Under the pieces are notes generated by a model. The model was not told where the DNA came from. It worked only from the letters and a program-made list of their open reading frames with translations, and ran no database searches. The translations under genes were made by a program, and so were the position numbers. Of a stretch of 64,000 bases of DNA, positions 25,840-32,877 are shown piece after piece (position 1 is the stretch's first letter; every line of letters begins with the position of its first letter). Origin of the DNA: an uncultured Collinsella sp. (GTDB taxonomy: Bacteria > Actinomycetota > Coriobacteriia > Coriobacteriales > Coriobacteriaceae); assembly GCA_900541055.1 (NCBI GenBank), contig UQHZ01000005.1:1-64000 (forward strand), read 5' to 3'.

Positions 25840-26768
25840 AGTCCTATAACCTTGATACCATTCAGAAAGTTCCCCTGCGCGAGGTGTGGCCGCATGAGGC
25901 CCACGACTTCACCAAGTGGCTGGCCGAGGAGCAGAACCTCGCAACCCTCGGGATGGCGGTCGGAATCGAGCTCGAGCTCATAGAGACGGAGTCCTCGGTC
26001 GGATCGTTCAACGTGGACATCTACGCGCAGGAGTCCGGTACGGGCCGCAAGGTGATCATCGAGAACCAGCTCGAGGACACCAACCACGACCACCTCGGCA
26101 AGGTGATCACGTACGCCGCCGGCAAGGGCGCCGAGGTCGTCATCTGGGTCGTGGCTCGTGCCCGCGACGAGCACCGCCAGGCCATCGAGTGGCTCAACCA
26201 GCACACCGACAGCGACTTCGGGTTCTTCCTAGTCGAGGTCGAGCTCTGGAAGATCGGGGACTCCCTGCCCGCCCCGCGCTTCAACGTGGTCGAGCAGCCG
26301 AACGAGTGGACCAAGACCGTGAAGCTCTCCGAGGGGCTCAGCGAGACCGAAAAGGTCAAGCTGGCGTACTGGACGGCCTACCGCGAGGTGGCGGACGGCC
26401 ATCCGGAGTTCCTCAAGGAGTTCAGCCCGCAGAAGCCCAGCAAGGACCATTGGTCGACGCTTCGCCTGGGGGTCTCGGCATACCATCTCGCCCTGCTCAT
26501 CGATACGCACAAGGGCCGCACGGGCATCGAGCTGTACGTGGACGACGACAAGGAGATCGGGCACCGCGCCATCGCCAACAGCGGGGTCTTCGAGGAGCGC
26601 CTCGGGCTGACGGCGGCACCCTTCGATGCGAAAAAGGCCTCGGGACTGCGCTTCTACAAGGCGGGCCACCCCATCAAGGGCCACCAGGACGCATGGCCGA
26701 CGTACATCGAGGAGCAGCTCGGATGGGCCATCGAGATGAAAAAGATAATCGCGGAGATCGGGCTCTAG
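25836..26768 (+). CDS. PD-(D/E)XK-like protein with DUF4268 C-terminus
   Basis: This 310-residue protein has residues about 30-150 that fit a PD-(D/E)XK nuclease-like fold, with Asp61 (NVDIYA) and E76-N-Q78 (VIIENQLE) in place of E-x-K, then a helix with HLGKVITYAAG. Residues about 165-305 match the DUF4268 type. Such proteins occur near restriction or defence genes but have no settled role. The start at 25836 forms ATGA with the upstream stop, so translation is coupled; a start at 25824 is possible. It looks more GC-rich than the genes just before it, which points to a different origin within the block. Confidence 0.75.
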   Translation: MKSYNLDTIQKVPLREVWPHEAHDFTKWLAEEQNLATLGMAVGIELELIETESSVGSFNVDIYAQESGTGRKVIIENQLEDTNHDHLGKVITYAAGKGAEVVIWVVARARDEHRQAIEWLNQHTDSDFGFFLVEVELWKIGDSLPAPRFNVVEQPNEWTKTVKLSEGLSETEKVKLAYWTAYREVADGHPEFLKEFSPQKPSKDHWSTLRLGVSAYHLALLIDTHKGRTGIELYVDDDKEIGHRAIANSGVFEERLGLTAAPFDAKKASGLRFYKAGHPIKGHQDAWPTYIEEQLGWAIEMKKIIAEIGL

Positions 26769-26918
26769 GGCAAGTGCGAAGCCGATAGTCGGGCCTTGTA
26801 GATACAGTCGCTCAGAGTATTGAGACAAAACTAGATAGAGGGATGCCCCCAACCTATATATGAATGGCACTTTCTTTAGACTACGTCGTAACAATTATTG
26901 GTGGGTGCAGCTCTGAAT

Positions 26919-27130
26919 GTCTCAATCTGTAACGCTGGGGCATTTGCTTCAACCTGTTACAGATCAAGATGGAAGGATGCAGATGGATCAATTGTCTTAA
27001 TCTGTAACAGGTAGGGGAGGAAAACCGTTCTTACTGTTACAGATTTAGATAACGAGGGAGGCCGGCGGCGAATCGTCTTGATCTGTAACATCTGGACCAA
27101 TAATCAGCGTCTTGCTGTTACAAAACAAGA
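26919..27130. repeat. Palindrome array, right side: units C, D and E
   Basis: Three palindromes start at 26919, 26995 and 27076 (steps of 76 and 81 bp). The arms are variants of TCTTAATCTGTAACA and its inverse. Unit D (26995-27049) shares its loop GGAAAACCGTTCTTAC with unit A at 22591 on the other side of the accessory block. The rest of 26769-27497 has a short hairpin near 27164-27184 and the promoter at 27406; no gene is supportable. Confidence 0.85.
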
Positions 27131-27405
27131 CAAAAGCGGCGAGGCACCTGACCGTCCTGTTTAAGCGTGGATTTTCCCCACGCTCGATTTCAAACGGGAG
27201 AAAATCGACTCTCGTACCTATATGTAGGTACGAATAAGCCGATCTCGAAGATGCGGCAAGGCACGTTCACTCCACTACGCCAAAGTGTTCCCTCGGGAAA
27301 TGTCACTGCTATGTGCAAATTCACCGTCCTTCATATCCAAACTCAGCAAAACCGCAGGTCAAAGGTATATAGATACGCCCGGCACCGTGTATCTAGAGGT
27401 TTTCG

Positions 27406-27435
27406 TTGACAGCCCCCAAGGTGGCATCGTATTAT
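27406..27435 (+). promoter_or_regulatory. Strong promoter of the tRNA-tuf unit
   Basis: TTGACA (27406-27411), an 18-base spacer and TATTAT (27430-27435). The 18 bases GAGGTTTTCGTTGACAGC around the -35 box are repeated exactly at the rpmG promoter (29237). Confidence 0.8.
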
Positions 27436-27497
27436 CTTCTTCGTTCGCGGGGGCGGCGGTCCAAAAGACCAAAGAACCTGCGGATACTTGAACGATT

Positions 27498-27579
27498 GGG
27501 AGTTTGCCCGAGTGGTTAATGGGGACGGGCTGTAAACCCGTTGGCTCTGCCTACATAGGTTCGAATCCTATAGCTCCCA
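27498..27579 (+). tRNA. tRNA-Tyr(GUA)
   Basis: An 82-base tRNA with a long variable arm; the anticodon loop is ctGTAaa. The acceptor stem GGGAGTT/AGCTCCC pairs with one G-U. CCA is not encoded, unlike in the neighbouring tRNAs. Confidence 0.95.
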
Positions 27580-27589
27580 CCCGTCAAGT

Positions 27590-27665
27590 GCCTGTATAGC
27601 TCAGTCGGTAGAGCACTTCGTTGGTAACGAAGAGGTCACCAGTTCAAGTCTGGTTGCAGGCTCCA
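27590..27665 (+). tRNA. tRNA-Thr(GGU)
   Basis: The acceptor stem GCCTGTA/TGCAGGC and the anticodon loop ttGGTaa are present, with encoded CCA. It is the second tRNA in the tuf leader transcript. Confidence 0.95.
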
Positions 27666-27668
27666 TCC

Positions 27669-27745
27669 GGCGGTGTAGCTCAGTTGGTTAGAGCACACGG
27701 TTCATACCCGTGGCGTCACTGGTTCGAATCCAGTCACCGCTACCA
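27669..27745 (+). tRNA. tRNA-Met(CAU), elongator type
   Basis: The anticodon loop is ttCATac and CCA is encoded. The acceptor stem GGCGGTG/CACCGCT is paired at position 1 (as G-U), so the initiator C-A mismatch is absent. An Ile2 (lysidine) identity cannot be fully excluded from sequence alone. Confidence 0.9.
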
Positions 27746-27841
27746 TAGGTAACACGGTGGCTTCTCAATAGTATGTTGAGAGGCCACTATGGTATAAAGG
27801 CAAAGTCCCGTCCGGGGACGACCTGTTTAGAGGAGGGCTTT

Positions 27842-29032
27842 ATGGCCAAAGAGAAGTTTGAGCGCACTAAGCCGCATGTTAACATCGGCACCATTGGTCA
27901 CGTCGACCACGGCAAGACCACGCTGACCGCTGCCATCACCAAGGTTCTCTCCGAGACCGAGGGCTGCAAGGCTGACTTCACTGCGTTCGAGAACATCGAC
28001 AAGGCTCCCGAGGAGCGCGAGCGCGGCATTACGATCTCCGTCTCCCACGTCGAGTACGAGACTGCTGCCCGTCACTACGCTCACGTTGACTGCCCGGGCC
28101 ACGCTGACTACGTCAAGAACATGATCTCCGGTGCTGCTCAGATGGACGGCGCTATCCTGGTCATCGCCGCTACCGACGGCCCCATGGCTCAGACCCGCGA
28201 GCACATCCTGCTCGCCCGTCAGGTCGGCGTTCCCTACATCGTCGTCTTCCTGAACAAGTGCGACATGGTCGACGATGACGAGCTCATCGACCTCGTCGAG
28301 ATGGAGACCCGTGAGCTCCTCTCCGAGTACGATTTCCCCGGCGACGACATCCCCGTCATCCGTGGTTCCGCTCTGGGCGCTCTCGAGGGCGACGCCAAGT
28401 GGATGGACGCCATCCGCGAGCTCATGAAGGCTGTCGACGAGTACATCCCGACGCCTGCTCGTAACAACGACCTCCCGTTCCTGATGGCCGTTGAGGACGT
28501 TATGACCATCTCCGGCCGTGGTACCGTTGCTACCGGCCGTGTCGAGCGCGGTGAGCTCAAGCTCAACGAGCCCGTCGAGATCGTCGGCATCAAGGATACC
28601 CAGAACACCGTCGTTACCGGTATCGAGATGTTCCGTAAGTCCATGGACTTCTGCGAGGCTGGCGACAACGTCGGTCTGCTGCTCCGCGGCATCAAGCGCG
28701 AGGACATCGAGCGCGGCCAGGTTCTCTGCAAGCCCGGTTCGGTTACCCCGCACACCAAGTTCACCGGCGAGATCTACGTTCTGACCAAGGAGGAGGGCGG
28801 CCGCCACACCCCGTTCTTCGATGGTTATCGTCCTCAGTTCTACTTCCGTACCACCGACGTTACCGGTACGGTCAAGCTCCCCGAGGGCACCGAGATGGCT
28901 ATGCCTGGTGACCACATCACCATCGAGGGCGACCTCATCCACCCGATCGCCATGGAGGAGGGCCTGCGCTTCGCTATCCGCGAGGGTGGCCACACCGTCG
29001 GTTCGGGCATCGTCTCCACGATCATTGAGTAA
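27842..29032 (+). CDS. tuf: Elongation factor Tu
   Basis: This 396-residue GTPase brings aminoacyl-tRNA to the ribosome. The G-domain motifs GHVDHGKTT, DCPGHADYVKN and NKCDMVDD are intact, followed by the two beta-barrel domains (EP...GRGTVATGRVERG and the C-terminal HTVGSGIV). AGAGGAGG gives the start at 27842; the longer frame upstream covers leader sequence only. It is co-transcribed with three tRNAs, a layout known in several bacteria, rather than with rpsG-fusA. Confidence 0.98.
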   Translation: MAKEKFERTKPHVNIGTIGHVDHGKTTLTAAITKVLSETEGCKADFTAFENIDKAPEERERGITISVSHVEYETAARHYAHVDCPGHADYVKNMISGAAQMDGAILVIAATDGPMAQTREHILLARQVGVPYIVVFLNKCDMVDDDELIDLVEMETRELLSEYDFPGDDIPVIRGSALGALEGDAKWMDAIRELMKAVDEYIPTPARNNDLPFLMAVEDVMTISGRGTVATGRVERGELKLNEPVEIVGIKDTQNTVVTGIEMFRKSMDFCEAGDNVGLLLRGIKREDIERGQVLCKPGSVTPHTKFTGEIYVLTKEEGGRHTPFFDGYRPQFYFRTTDVTGTVKLPEGTEMAMPGDHITIEGDLIHPIAMEEGLRFAIREGGHTVGSGIVSTIIE

Positions 29033-29059
29033 ATTAGCTCTTTGATATAGCTGACTTAG

Positions 29060-29096
29060 AGAACCCGGCACTTATATGGGTGCCGGGTTCTTTTCT
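29060..29096 (+). terminator. tuf terminator
   Basis: GAACCCGGCAC (29061-29071) pairs perfectly with GTGCCGGGTTC (29080-29090), followed by TTTTCT. Confidence 0.9.
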
Positions 29097-29236
29097 GCAA
29101 TGGATATTGAGCCGTTGCTGGTGTCGAGAGGATCGATAATGGTCCTGGGTGCACCGTCGATTAGATCTCGTTGGCTCCATTGATGTGTTCCAAATATGAA
29201 TGGGTTCACCGAGAACCAATTGATTCGAGGTTTTCG

Positions 29237-29266
29237 TTGACAGCACTTACGTAGAGCTGATAAAGT
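29237..29266 (+). promoter_or_regulatory. Promoter of rpmG-tRNA-Trp-secE-nusG
   Basis: TTGACA (29237-29242) with TAAAGT (29261-29266) after 18 bases. The -35 neighbourhood is identical over 18 bases to that of the tRNA-tuf promoter. Confidence 0.7.
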
Positions 29267-29311
29267 ATCAACTCGTGCCCGTACGGGGCGGAAATGAAAG
29301 GTTCAGGATAC

Positions 29312-29461
29312 ATGCGTACTCTAGTTACTCTTGCGTGCACTGAGTGCAAGCGCCGCAACTATACGACCACCAAGAACAAGTCGACCATGCCTGATCGTAT
29401 GGAGATCAAGAAGTATTGCCCCTGGTGCCGTCACCACACGCTGCACAAAGAGACTCGCTAG
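29312..29461 (+). CDS. rpmG: 50S ribosomal protein L33
   Basis: This 49-residue protein has the two CxxC pairs of the zinc-binding L33 form: LACTECKRRNYTT and KYCPWCRHH. GAAAGG lies upstream, though at a longish distance. It is placed before tRNA-Trp and secE, as in many actinobacteria and Bacillus. A zinc-free paralogue may exist elsewhere. Confidence 0.95.
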   Translation: MRTLVTLACTECKRRNYTTTKNKSTMPDRMEIKKYCPWCRHHTLHKETR

Positions 29462-29474
29462 TCTCTAGTCACAT

Positions 29475-29550
29475 ACGCCAGTAGTTCAATTGGTAGAGCA
29501 TCGGTCTCCAAAACCGAGTGTTGAGGGTTCGAGTCCTTCCTGGCGTGCCA
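29475..29550 (+). tRNA. tRNA-Trp(CCA)
   Basis: The acceptor stem ACGCCAG/CTGGCGT and the anticodon loop ctCCAaa are present, with encoded CCA. It sits between rpmG and secE, a conserved location in bacteria. Confidence 0.96.
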
Positions 29551-29559
29551 GTCATTATT

Positions 29560-29591
29560 CCGTAAGCTCCCAATTGGGGGCTTACGGTTTA
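29560..29591 (+). terminator. Hairpin between tRNA-Trp and secE
   Basis: CCGTAAGC (29560-29567) pairs with GCTTACGG (29580-29587), plus inner pairs, then TTT. It may be a partial terminator or a processing hairpin, since secE lies only about 40 bases downstream. Confidence 0.55.
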
Positions 29592-29626
29592 CTCATGTAT
29601 AAGCGCATTGCGCGGAGGTAACCCAA

Positions 29627-29965
29627 ATGGCCAACAAGAAGAACAAGAAGAAGGCTCAGCAGCAGGCGCCTGCCAACAACGCTGCCGCCAACTCCAAGGT
29701 TGAGGCCAAGAAGGCCGTTGCCAAGAAGAACGAGAAGGCTGCGAAGTCCAAGAAGAACGAGAAGCCTGGTTTCTTCGCCCGCACCAAGAAGTATTTCGCT
29801 TCGGTCAAGTCCGAGATGAAGCGTGTCACGTGGCCCGATAAGAAGGAGCTCGTGAACTACTCGGTCGTCGTTTGCGCTTCTCTGATCGTCGTCGGCGTCG
29901 TCATCGCTCTGCTCGATGCTGGCTTTGGCGAGGCTCTTGCTCTGTTCTCTGGATTGAGGGGCTAA
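29627..29965 (+). CDS. secE: Preprotein translocase subunit SecE
   Basis: This 112-residue protein has a long lysine/alanine-rich N-terminal tail (residues 1-55) not needed for the fold. The conserved SecE core follows: FASVKSEMKRVTWPDKKEL, then one membrane helix (about 80-102). It works with SecY in protein export at the inner membrane. GGAGG precedes the start. nusG begins three bases after its stop. Confidence 0.95.
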   Translation: MANKKNKKKAQQQAPANNAAANSKVEAKKAVAKKNEKAAKSKKNEKPGFFARTKKYFASVKSEMKRVTWPDKKELVNYSVVVCASLIVVGVVIALLDAGFGEALALFSGLRG

Positions 29966-29968
29966 ACC

Positions 29969-30505
29969 ATGTCTAAGCGTTGGTACGTCGTTCACACTTA
30001 CTCTGGATACGAGAACCGCGTTAAGTCCGATCTCGAGCATCGCATCGAGACTATGGGCATGCAGGACCGTATCTTTGATATCGAGATTCCTATGGAGCGT
30101 GTCACCGAGATTAAAGAGGGTGGCAAGCGTGAGACCAAGGATTCCAAGATCTTCCCGGGTTATGTCCTGGTTCGCATGGAGATGGATGATGATGCTTGGA
30201 CGTGCGTTCGTAACACGCCTGGCGTCACCGGTTTCCTGGGCGGCAACGGCAAGCCCGCTCCGCTTTCCCGCGACGAGTACAACAAGATGACTCGTCGTCC
30301 CGGTAAGGGCGATTCGCCCAAGCGCACTTCGGTTGATATTCAGGTCGGCACGTCCGTCCGCGTCACCGATGGCCCGCTTACCGACTTTGATGGCAAGGTC
30401 TCCGAGGTTAACACCGAGGCTGGCAAGCTCAAGGTCACGCTGATGATCTTTGGCCGCGAGACGCCGGTCGAGCTCGACTTTAACCAGGTCGCTGTCATCG
30501 CTTAA
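29969..30505 (+). CDS. nusG: Transcription antitermination factor NusG
   Basis: This 178-residue protein has an NGN domain (WYVVHTYSGYENRVKSDLE...) and a C-terminal KOW domain with VTDGPLTDFDGKVSEVN. It binds RNA polymerase and links it to ribosomes or Rho. The length is standard and the long actinobacterial N-terminal extension is missing. It is co-transcribed with secE. Confidence 0.97.
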   Translation: MSKRWYVVHTYSGYENRVKSDLEHRIETMGMQDRIFDIEIPMERVTEIKEGGKRETKDSKIFPGYVLVRMEMDDDAWTCVRNTPGVTGFLGGNGKPAPLSRDEYNKMTRRPGKGDSPKRTSVDIQVGTSVRVTDGPLTDFDGKVSEVNTEAGKLKVTLMIFGRETPVELDFNQVAVIA

Positions 30506-30625
30506 TTTTTCGTCCGTTCGCGCGAGCGTGCTTCTTCTGTGACTGCTCATCTCAGGAGTGCTTCTAACACGTGCGTGCTTACGATATAGCAAGTACTTCA
30601 CACTCGTGATTCGAAAGGAATGACC

Positions 30626-31054
30626 ATGGCTGAGAAGAAGGTTGCCAACGTCATTAAGCTCCAGATTCCTGCTGGTGCAGCTAACCCCGCTCCTCCCGTC
30701 GGCCCCGCCCTGGGCGCTGCTGGCGTGAACATCATGCAGTTCTGCCAGGCCTTTAACGCCGAGACGCAGGACAAGAAGGGCGACATCATCCCCGTTGAGA
30801 TCTCTGTCTACGAGGATAAGTCCTTCTCCTTCATCACCAAGACCCCGCCGGCGGCTCACCTCATCAAGAAGGAGCTGAACCTCAAGTCTGGTTCCGCTAA
30901 GCCCCAGGCCGACAAGGTCGGTCAGCTCTCCCAGGAGCAGCTCACCAAGATCGCCGAGATCAAGATGCCGGACCTCAATGCCAACGACATTGACGCCGCC
31001 AAGAAGATCATCGCCGGTACCGCCCGCTCCATGGGCGTCACCATCGCTGAGTAG
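30626..31054 (+). CDS. rplK: 50S ribosomal protein L11
   Basis: This 142-residue protein begins MAEKKVANVIKLQIPAG and keeps the PPVGPALG and proline-rich hinge of L11, which forms the GTPase-associated centre with L10/L12. GAAAGGA (30613-30619) abuts an in-frame ATG at 30620, so the second ATG at 30626 is the likely start. It is followed by rplA after about 117 bases. Confidence 0.97.
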   Translation: MAEKKVANVIKLQIPAGAANPAPPVGPALGAAGVNIMQFCQAFNAETQDKKGDIIPVEISVYEDKSFSFITKTPPAAHLIKKELNLKSGSAKPQADKVGQLSQEQLTKIAEIKMPDLNANDIDAAKKIIAGTARSMGVTIAE

Positions 31055-31072
31055 CGATTTCTTTAGGTAATG

Positions 31073-31163
31073 ACGGGTGCTCCGACCGGGGCGCCCGTTA
31101 TATGTGTGCAATAGGGCACACGATACGATGTGGGAGGGCTCACGCCCGTTTAACCACAGGAGG
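31073..31163 (+). promoter_or_regulatory. Structured rplK-rplA spacer, possible L1 target
   Basis: Two hairpins occupy the spacer: 31073-31098 (ACGGGTGC...GCGCCCGT) and TGTGG (31130-31134) with CCACA (31155-31159). The second would hold the AGGAGG of rplA near its 3' foot. L1 is known to repress its own mRNA by binding such structures; this example is an inference. Confidence 0.4.
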
Positions 31164-31171
31164 TAATGCAC

Positions 31172-31879
31172 ATGGCTAAGCATGGTAAGAGCTATAACGC
31201 CGCTGCCGAGAAGATCGACCGCGCCACGCTCTACACCCCCCTTCAGGCTGCCAAGCTCATCAAGGAGCTCGACACCGCCAAGTTCGACGAGACCGTCGAG
31301 GCCCACTTCCGTCTGGGCATCGATACTCGTAAGGCTGACCAGAACATCCGTGGTTCCATTTCCCTGCCCCACGGCACCGGCAAGACCGTTCGTGTTGCCG
31401 TCTTCGCCGAGGGCGAGAAGGCTCGCGAGGCCGAGGCTGCCGGCGCCGACATCATCGGTTCCGACGAGCTCGTCGCCCAGATCCAGAAGGGCGAGATCAA
31501 CTTCGACGCCGCTATCGCTACGCCGAACATGATGGCCAAGGTTGGCCGCATCGGTAAGATCCTTGGTCCCCGTGGCCTCATGCCGAACCCCAAGCTCGGC
31601 ACCGTGACCATGGACGTCGCCAAGATGGTCTCCGAGCTCAAGGCCGGCCGCGTTGAGTACCGCGCCGACCGTTACGGCATCTGCCACGTGCCCCTGGGCA
31701 AGAAGTCCTTCTCTGAGCAGCAGCTCGTCGAGAACTACGCTGCCCTGTACACCGAGATTCTGCGCGTCAAGCCCTCTTCTGCTAAGGGTAAGTACGTCAA
31801 GTCCATCTCCGTGTCTTCCACCATGGGCCCTGGCGTCAAGGTCGATCCCGCTGTCCAGCGTGACTTCCTGGCTGAGTAA
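31172..31879 (+). CDS. rplA: 50S ribosomal protein L1
   Basis: This 235-residue protein begins MAKHGKSYNAAAEKIDR. The L1 signature is seen in IGKILGPRGLMPNPKLGTVT. The start at 31172 is 8 bases after AGGAGG; an ATG at 31166 is too close. In most bacteria rplJ and rplL follow at once, but here they are 22 kb away. Confidence 0.97.
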   Translation: MAKHGKSYNAAAEKIDRATLYTPLQAAKLIKELDTAKFDETVEAHFRLGIDTRKADQNIRGSISLPHGTGKTVRVAVFAEGEKAREAEAAGADIIGSDELVAQIQKGEINFDAAIATPNMMAKVGRIGKILGPRGLMPNPKLGTVTMDVAKMVSELKAGRVEYRADRYGICHVPLGKKSFSEQQLVENYAALYTEILRVKPSSAKGKYVKSISVSSTMGPGVKVDPAVQRDFLAE

Positions 31880-31915
31880 CTAACAGTTACTGCCTGAGCA
31901 AAGCAAGCATTGCTA

Positions 31916-31956
31916 AAGAAACCCGGTTCTGCCTCGTGCAGGACCGGGTTTCTTGC
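31916..31956 (+). terminator. rplA terminator
   Basis: AAGAAACCCGGTtCTGC pairs with GCAGgACCGGGTTTCTT around a 5-base loop, with T residues at the 3' side. Confidence 0.85.
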
Positions 31957-31965
31957 TATCTCGGG

Positions 31966-32010
31966 CCAAAACCACCACAAAGGGGACAGGCACCTTTGTG
32001 GTGGTTTTGG
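31966..32010. repeat. Hairpin repeat with GGGACAGG loop, copy 2
   Basis: Perfect 18-bp arms CCAAAACCACCACAAAGG (31966-31983) and its inverse (31993-32010) enclose GGACAGGCA. The inverted partner is at 34847. Confidence 0.85.
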
Positions 32011-32043
32011 CACTTTGGCGTCAATGTTATGGCATCGCAGCGA

Positions 32044-32143
32044 GCCGGTTCCAAGTGCCCCAGGTCGCCCCGAAAGAGGAGCGACGCGTACTTTGGTACG
32101 CGAGCGACGGCTTGAGGGTCGAGATGGGGTGCTTGGGGCCGGC
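32044..32143. repeat. 100-bp nested palindrome
   Basis: Outer arms of 19 bases (32044-32062 and 32125-32143, four mismatches, two of which allow G-U) enclose a perfect inner hairpin CGCGTAC-TTTG-GTACGCG (32085-32102). It lies between the rplA terminator and a convergent gene. I know no Rfam family for it. Confidence 0.65.
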
Positions 32144-32166
32144 GCAGCGTCAAGCCTTAAAGGTGG

Positions 32167-32877
32167 TTACCAGGGTGTTCTGGCGGTAGAGGACTCGATG
32201 GCCTTGTGGCGCTTGAGCTCGCGGCGCATAGTTTGCGAATTGAGCCAAGCTGCCTGCCAGCCACGGATGGGGTAGCGCGCTTCGTCTAGCTCAAACTGCG
32301 TATAGCCGCAGGCGTTGATAATCGTCGTCCCGCACGCGTGTTGCCGCTCGCGCTGAAAATCGGGACCGTAGCTCTGGTGCACATGCCCGTGCACCATGTA
32401 GTCGGGATTCCAGGACTCGAGCGCTGTGTTAAAGCATTCGAATCCTCGATGTGCCAGATCATCCAGGTCGCCCATGCCGGCGGCGGGTGCATGGGTGAGC
32501 AAGATGTCGCAGCCGCCGACCATCCTCACTTTGCGGGACAGCTTGCGCATGCGCTTGGCCATCTCGCGCTCGGTGTACATGTTGGCACCATCTCGATAGC
32601 GCATGGAGCCGCCAAGCCCCGCAATGCGGACGCCATGATACACGTACACGGTGTCTTCGACGCAGATACAGCCGCCCGGTGCATGACGTGCGTAGCGGTC
32701 ATCGTGATTGCCGCGCACGTAGATGAGCGGTTTGTTGATGACCGTGACCAAAAACTCAAGATAGTCCGGGTCCAGATCGCCAGCGGACAAAATCAGGTCG
32801 ACACCTTCAAAGCGCTCCTTGCGAAAGCACTCCCATAGGCATCGTTCTTCGGTATCGGCTATGGCAAGGATTTTCAT
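32167..32877 (-). CDS. Calcineurin-like metallophosphoesterase
   Basis: This 236-residue protein has all the motifs of the superfamily in order: IADTE (a D-x-H variant), SAGDLD, RGNHDD, THAPA and HGHVHQ. Two metals should be bound; the target phosphoester is unknown. Its first motif has Thr-Glu in place of the usual Asp-x-His spacing, which is uncommon. The start forms ATGA with the stop of the ParB-BMP gene, so the two proteins are made together. No signal peptide is present, so it acts in the cytosol. Confidence 0.88.
   Translation of the reverse strand: MKILAIADTEERCLWECFRKERFEGVDLILSAGDLDPDYLEFLVTVINKPLIYVRGNHDDRYARHAPGGCICVEDTVYVYHGVRIAGLGGSMRYRDGANMYTEREMAKRMRKLSRKVRMVGGCDILLTHAPAAGMGDLDDLAHRGFECFNTALESWNPDYMVHGHVHQSYGPDFQRERQHACGTTIINACGYTQFELDEARYPIRGWQAAWLNSQTMRRELKRHKAIESSTARTPW

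Noticed and set aside
22843..26892. ACGTCGTAAC near both borders of the accessory block (22843-22852 and 26883-26892) as an att-like repeat
   Set aside because: Only 10 bases are shared and one copy is part of a longer palindrome; this can occur by chance.
22591..27130. CRISPR-like appearance of the regularly spaced repeats
   Set aside because: The units are 55-bp palindromes with divergent arms and 81-bp steps, only two or three per array, and no cas gene is present. Spacers are not of uniform 30-40 bp between identical repeats.
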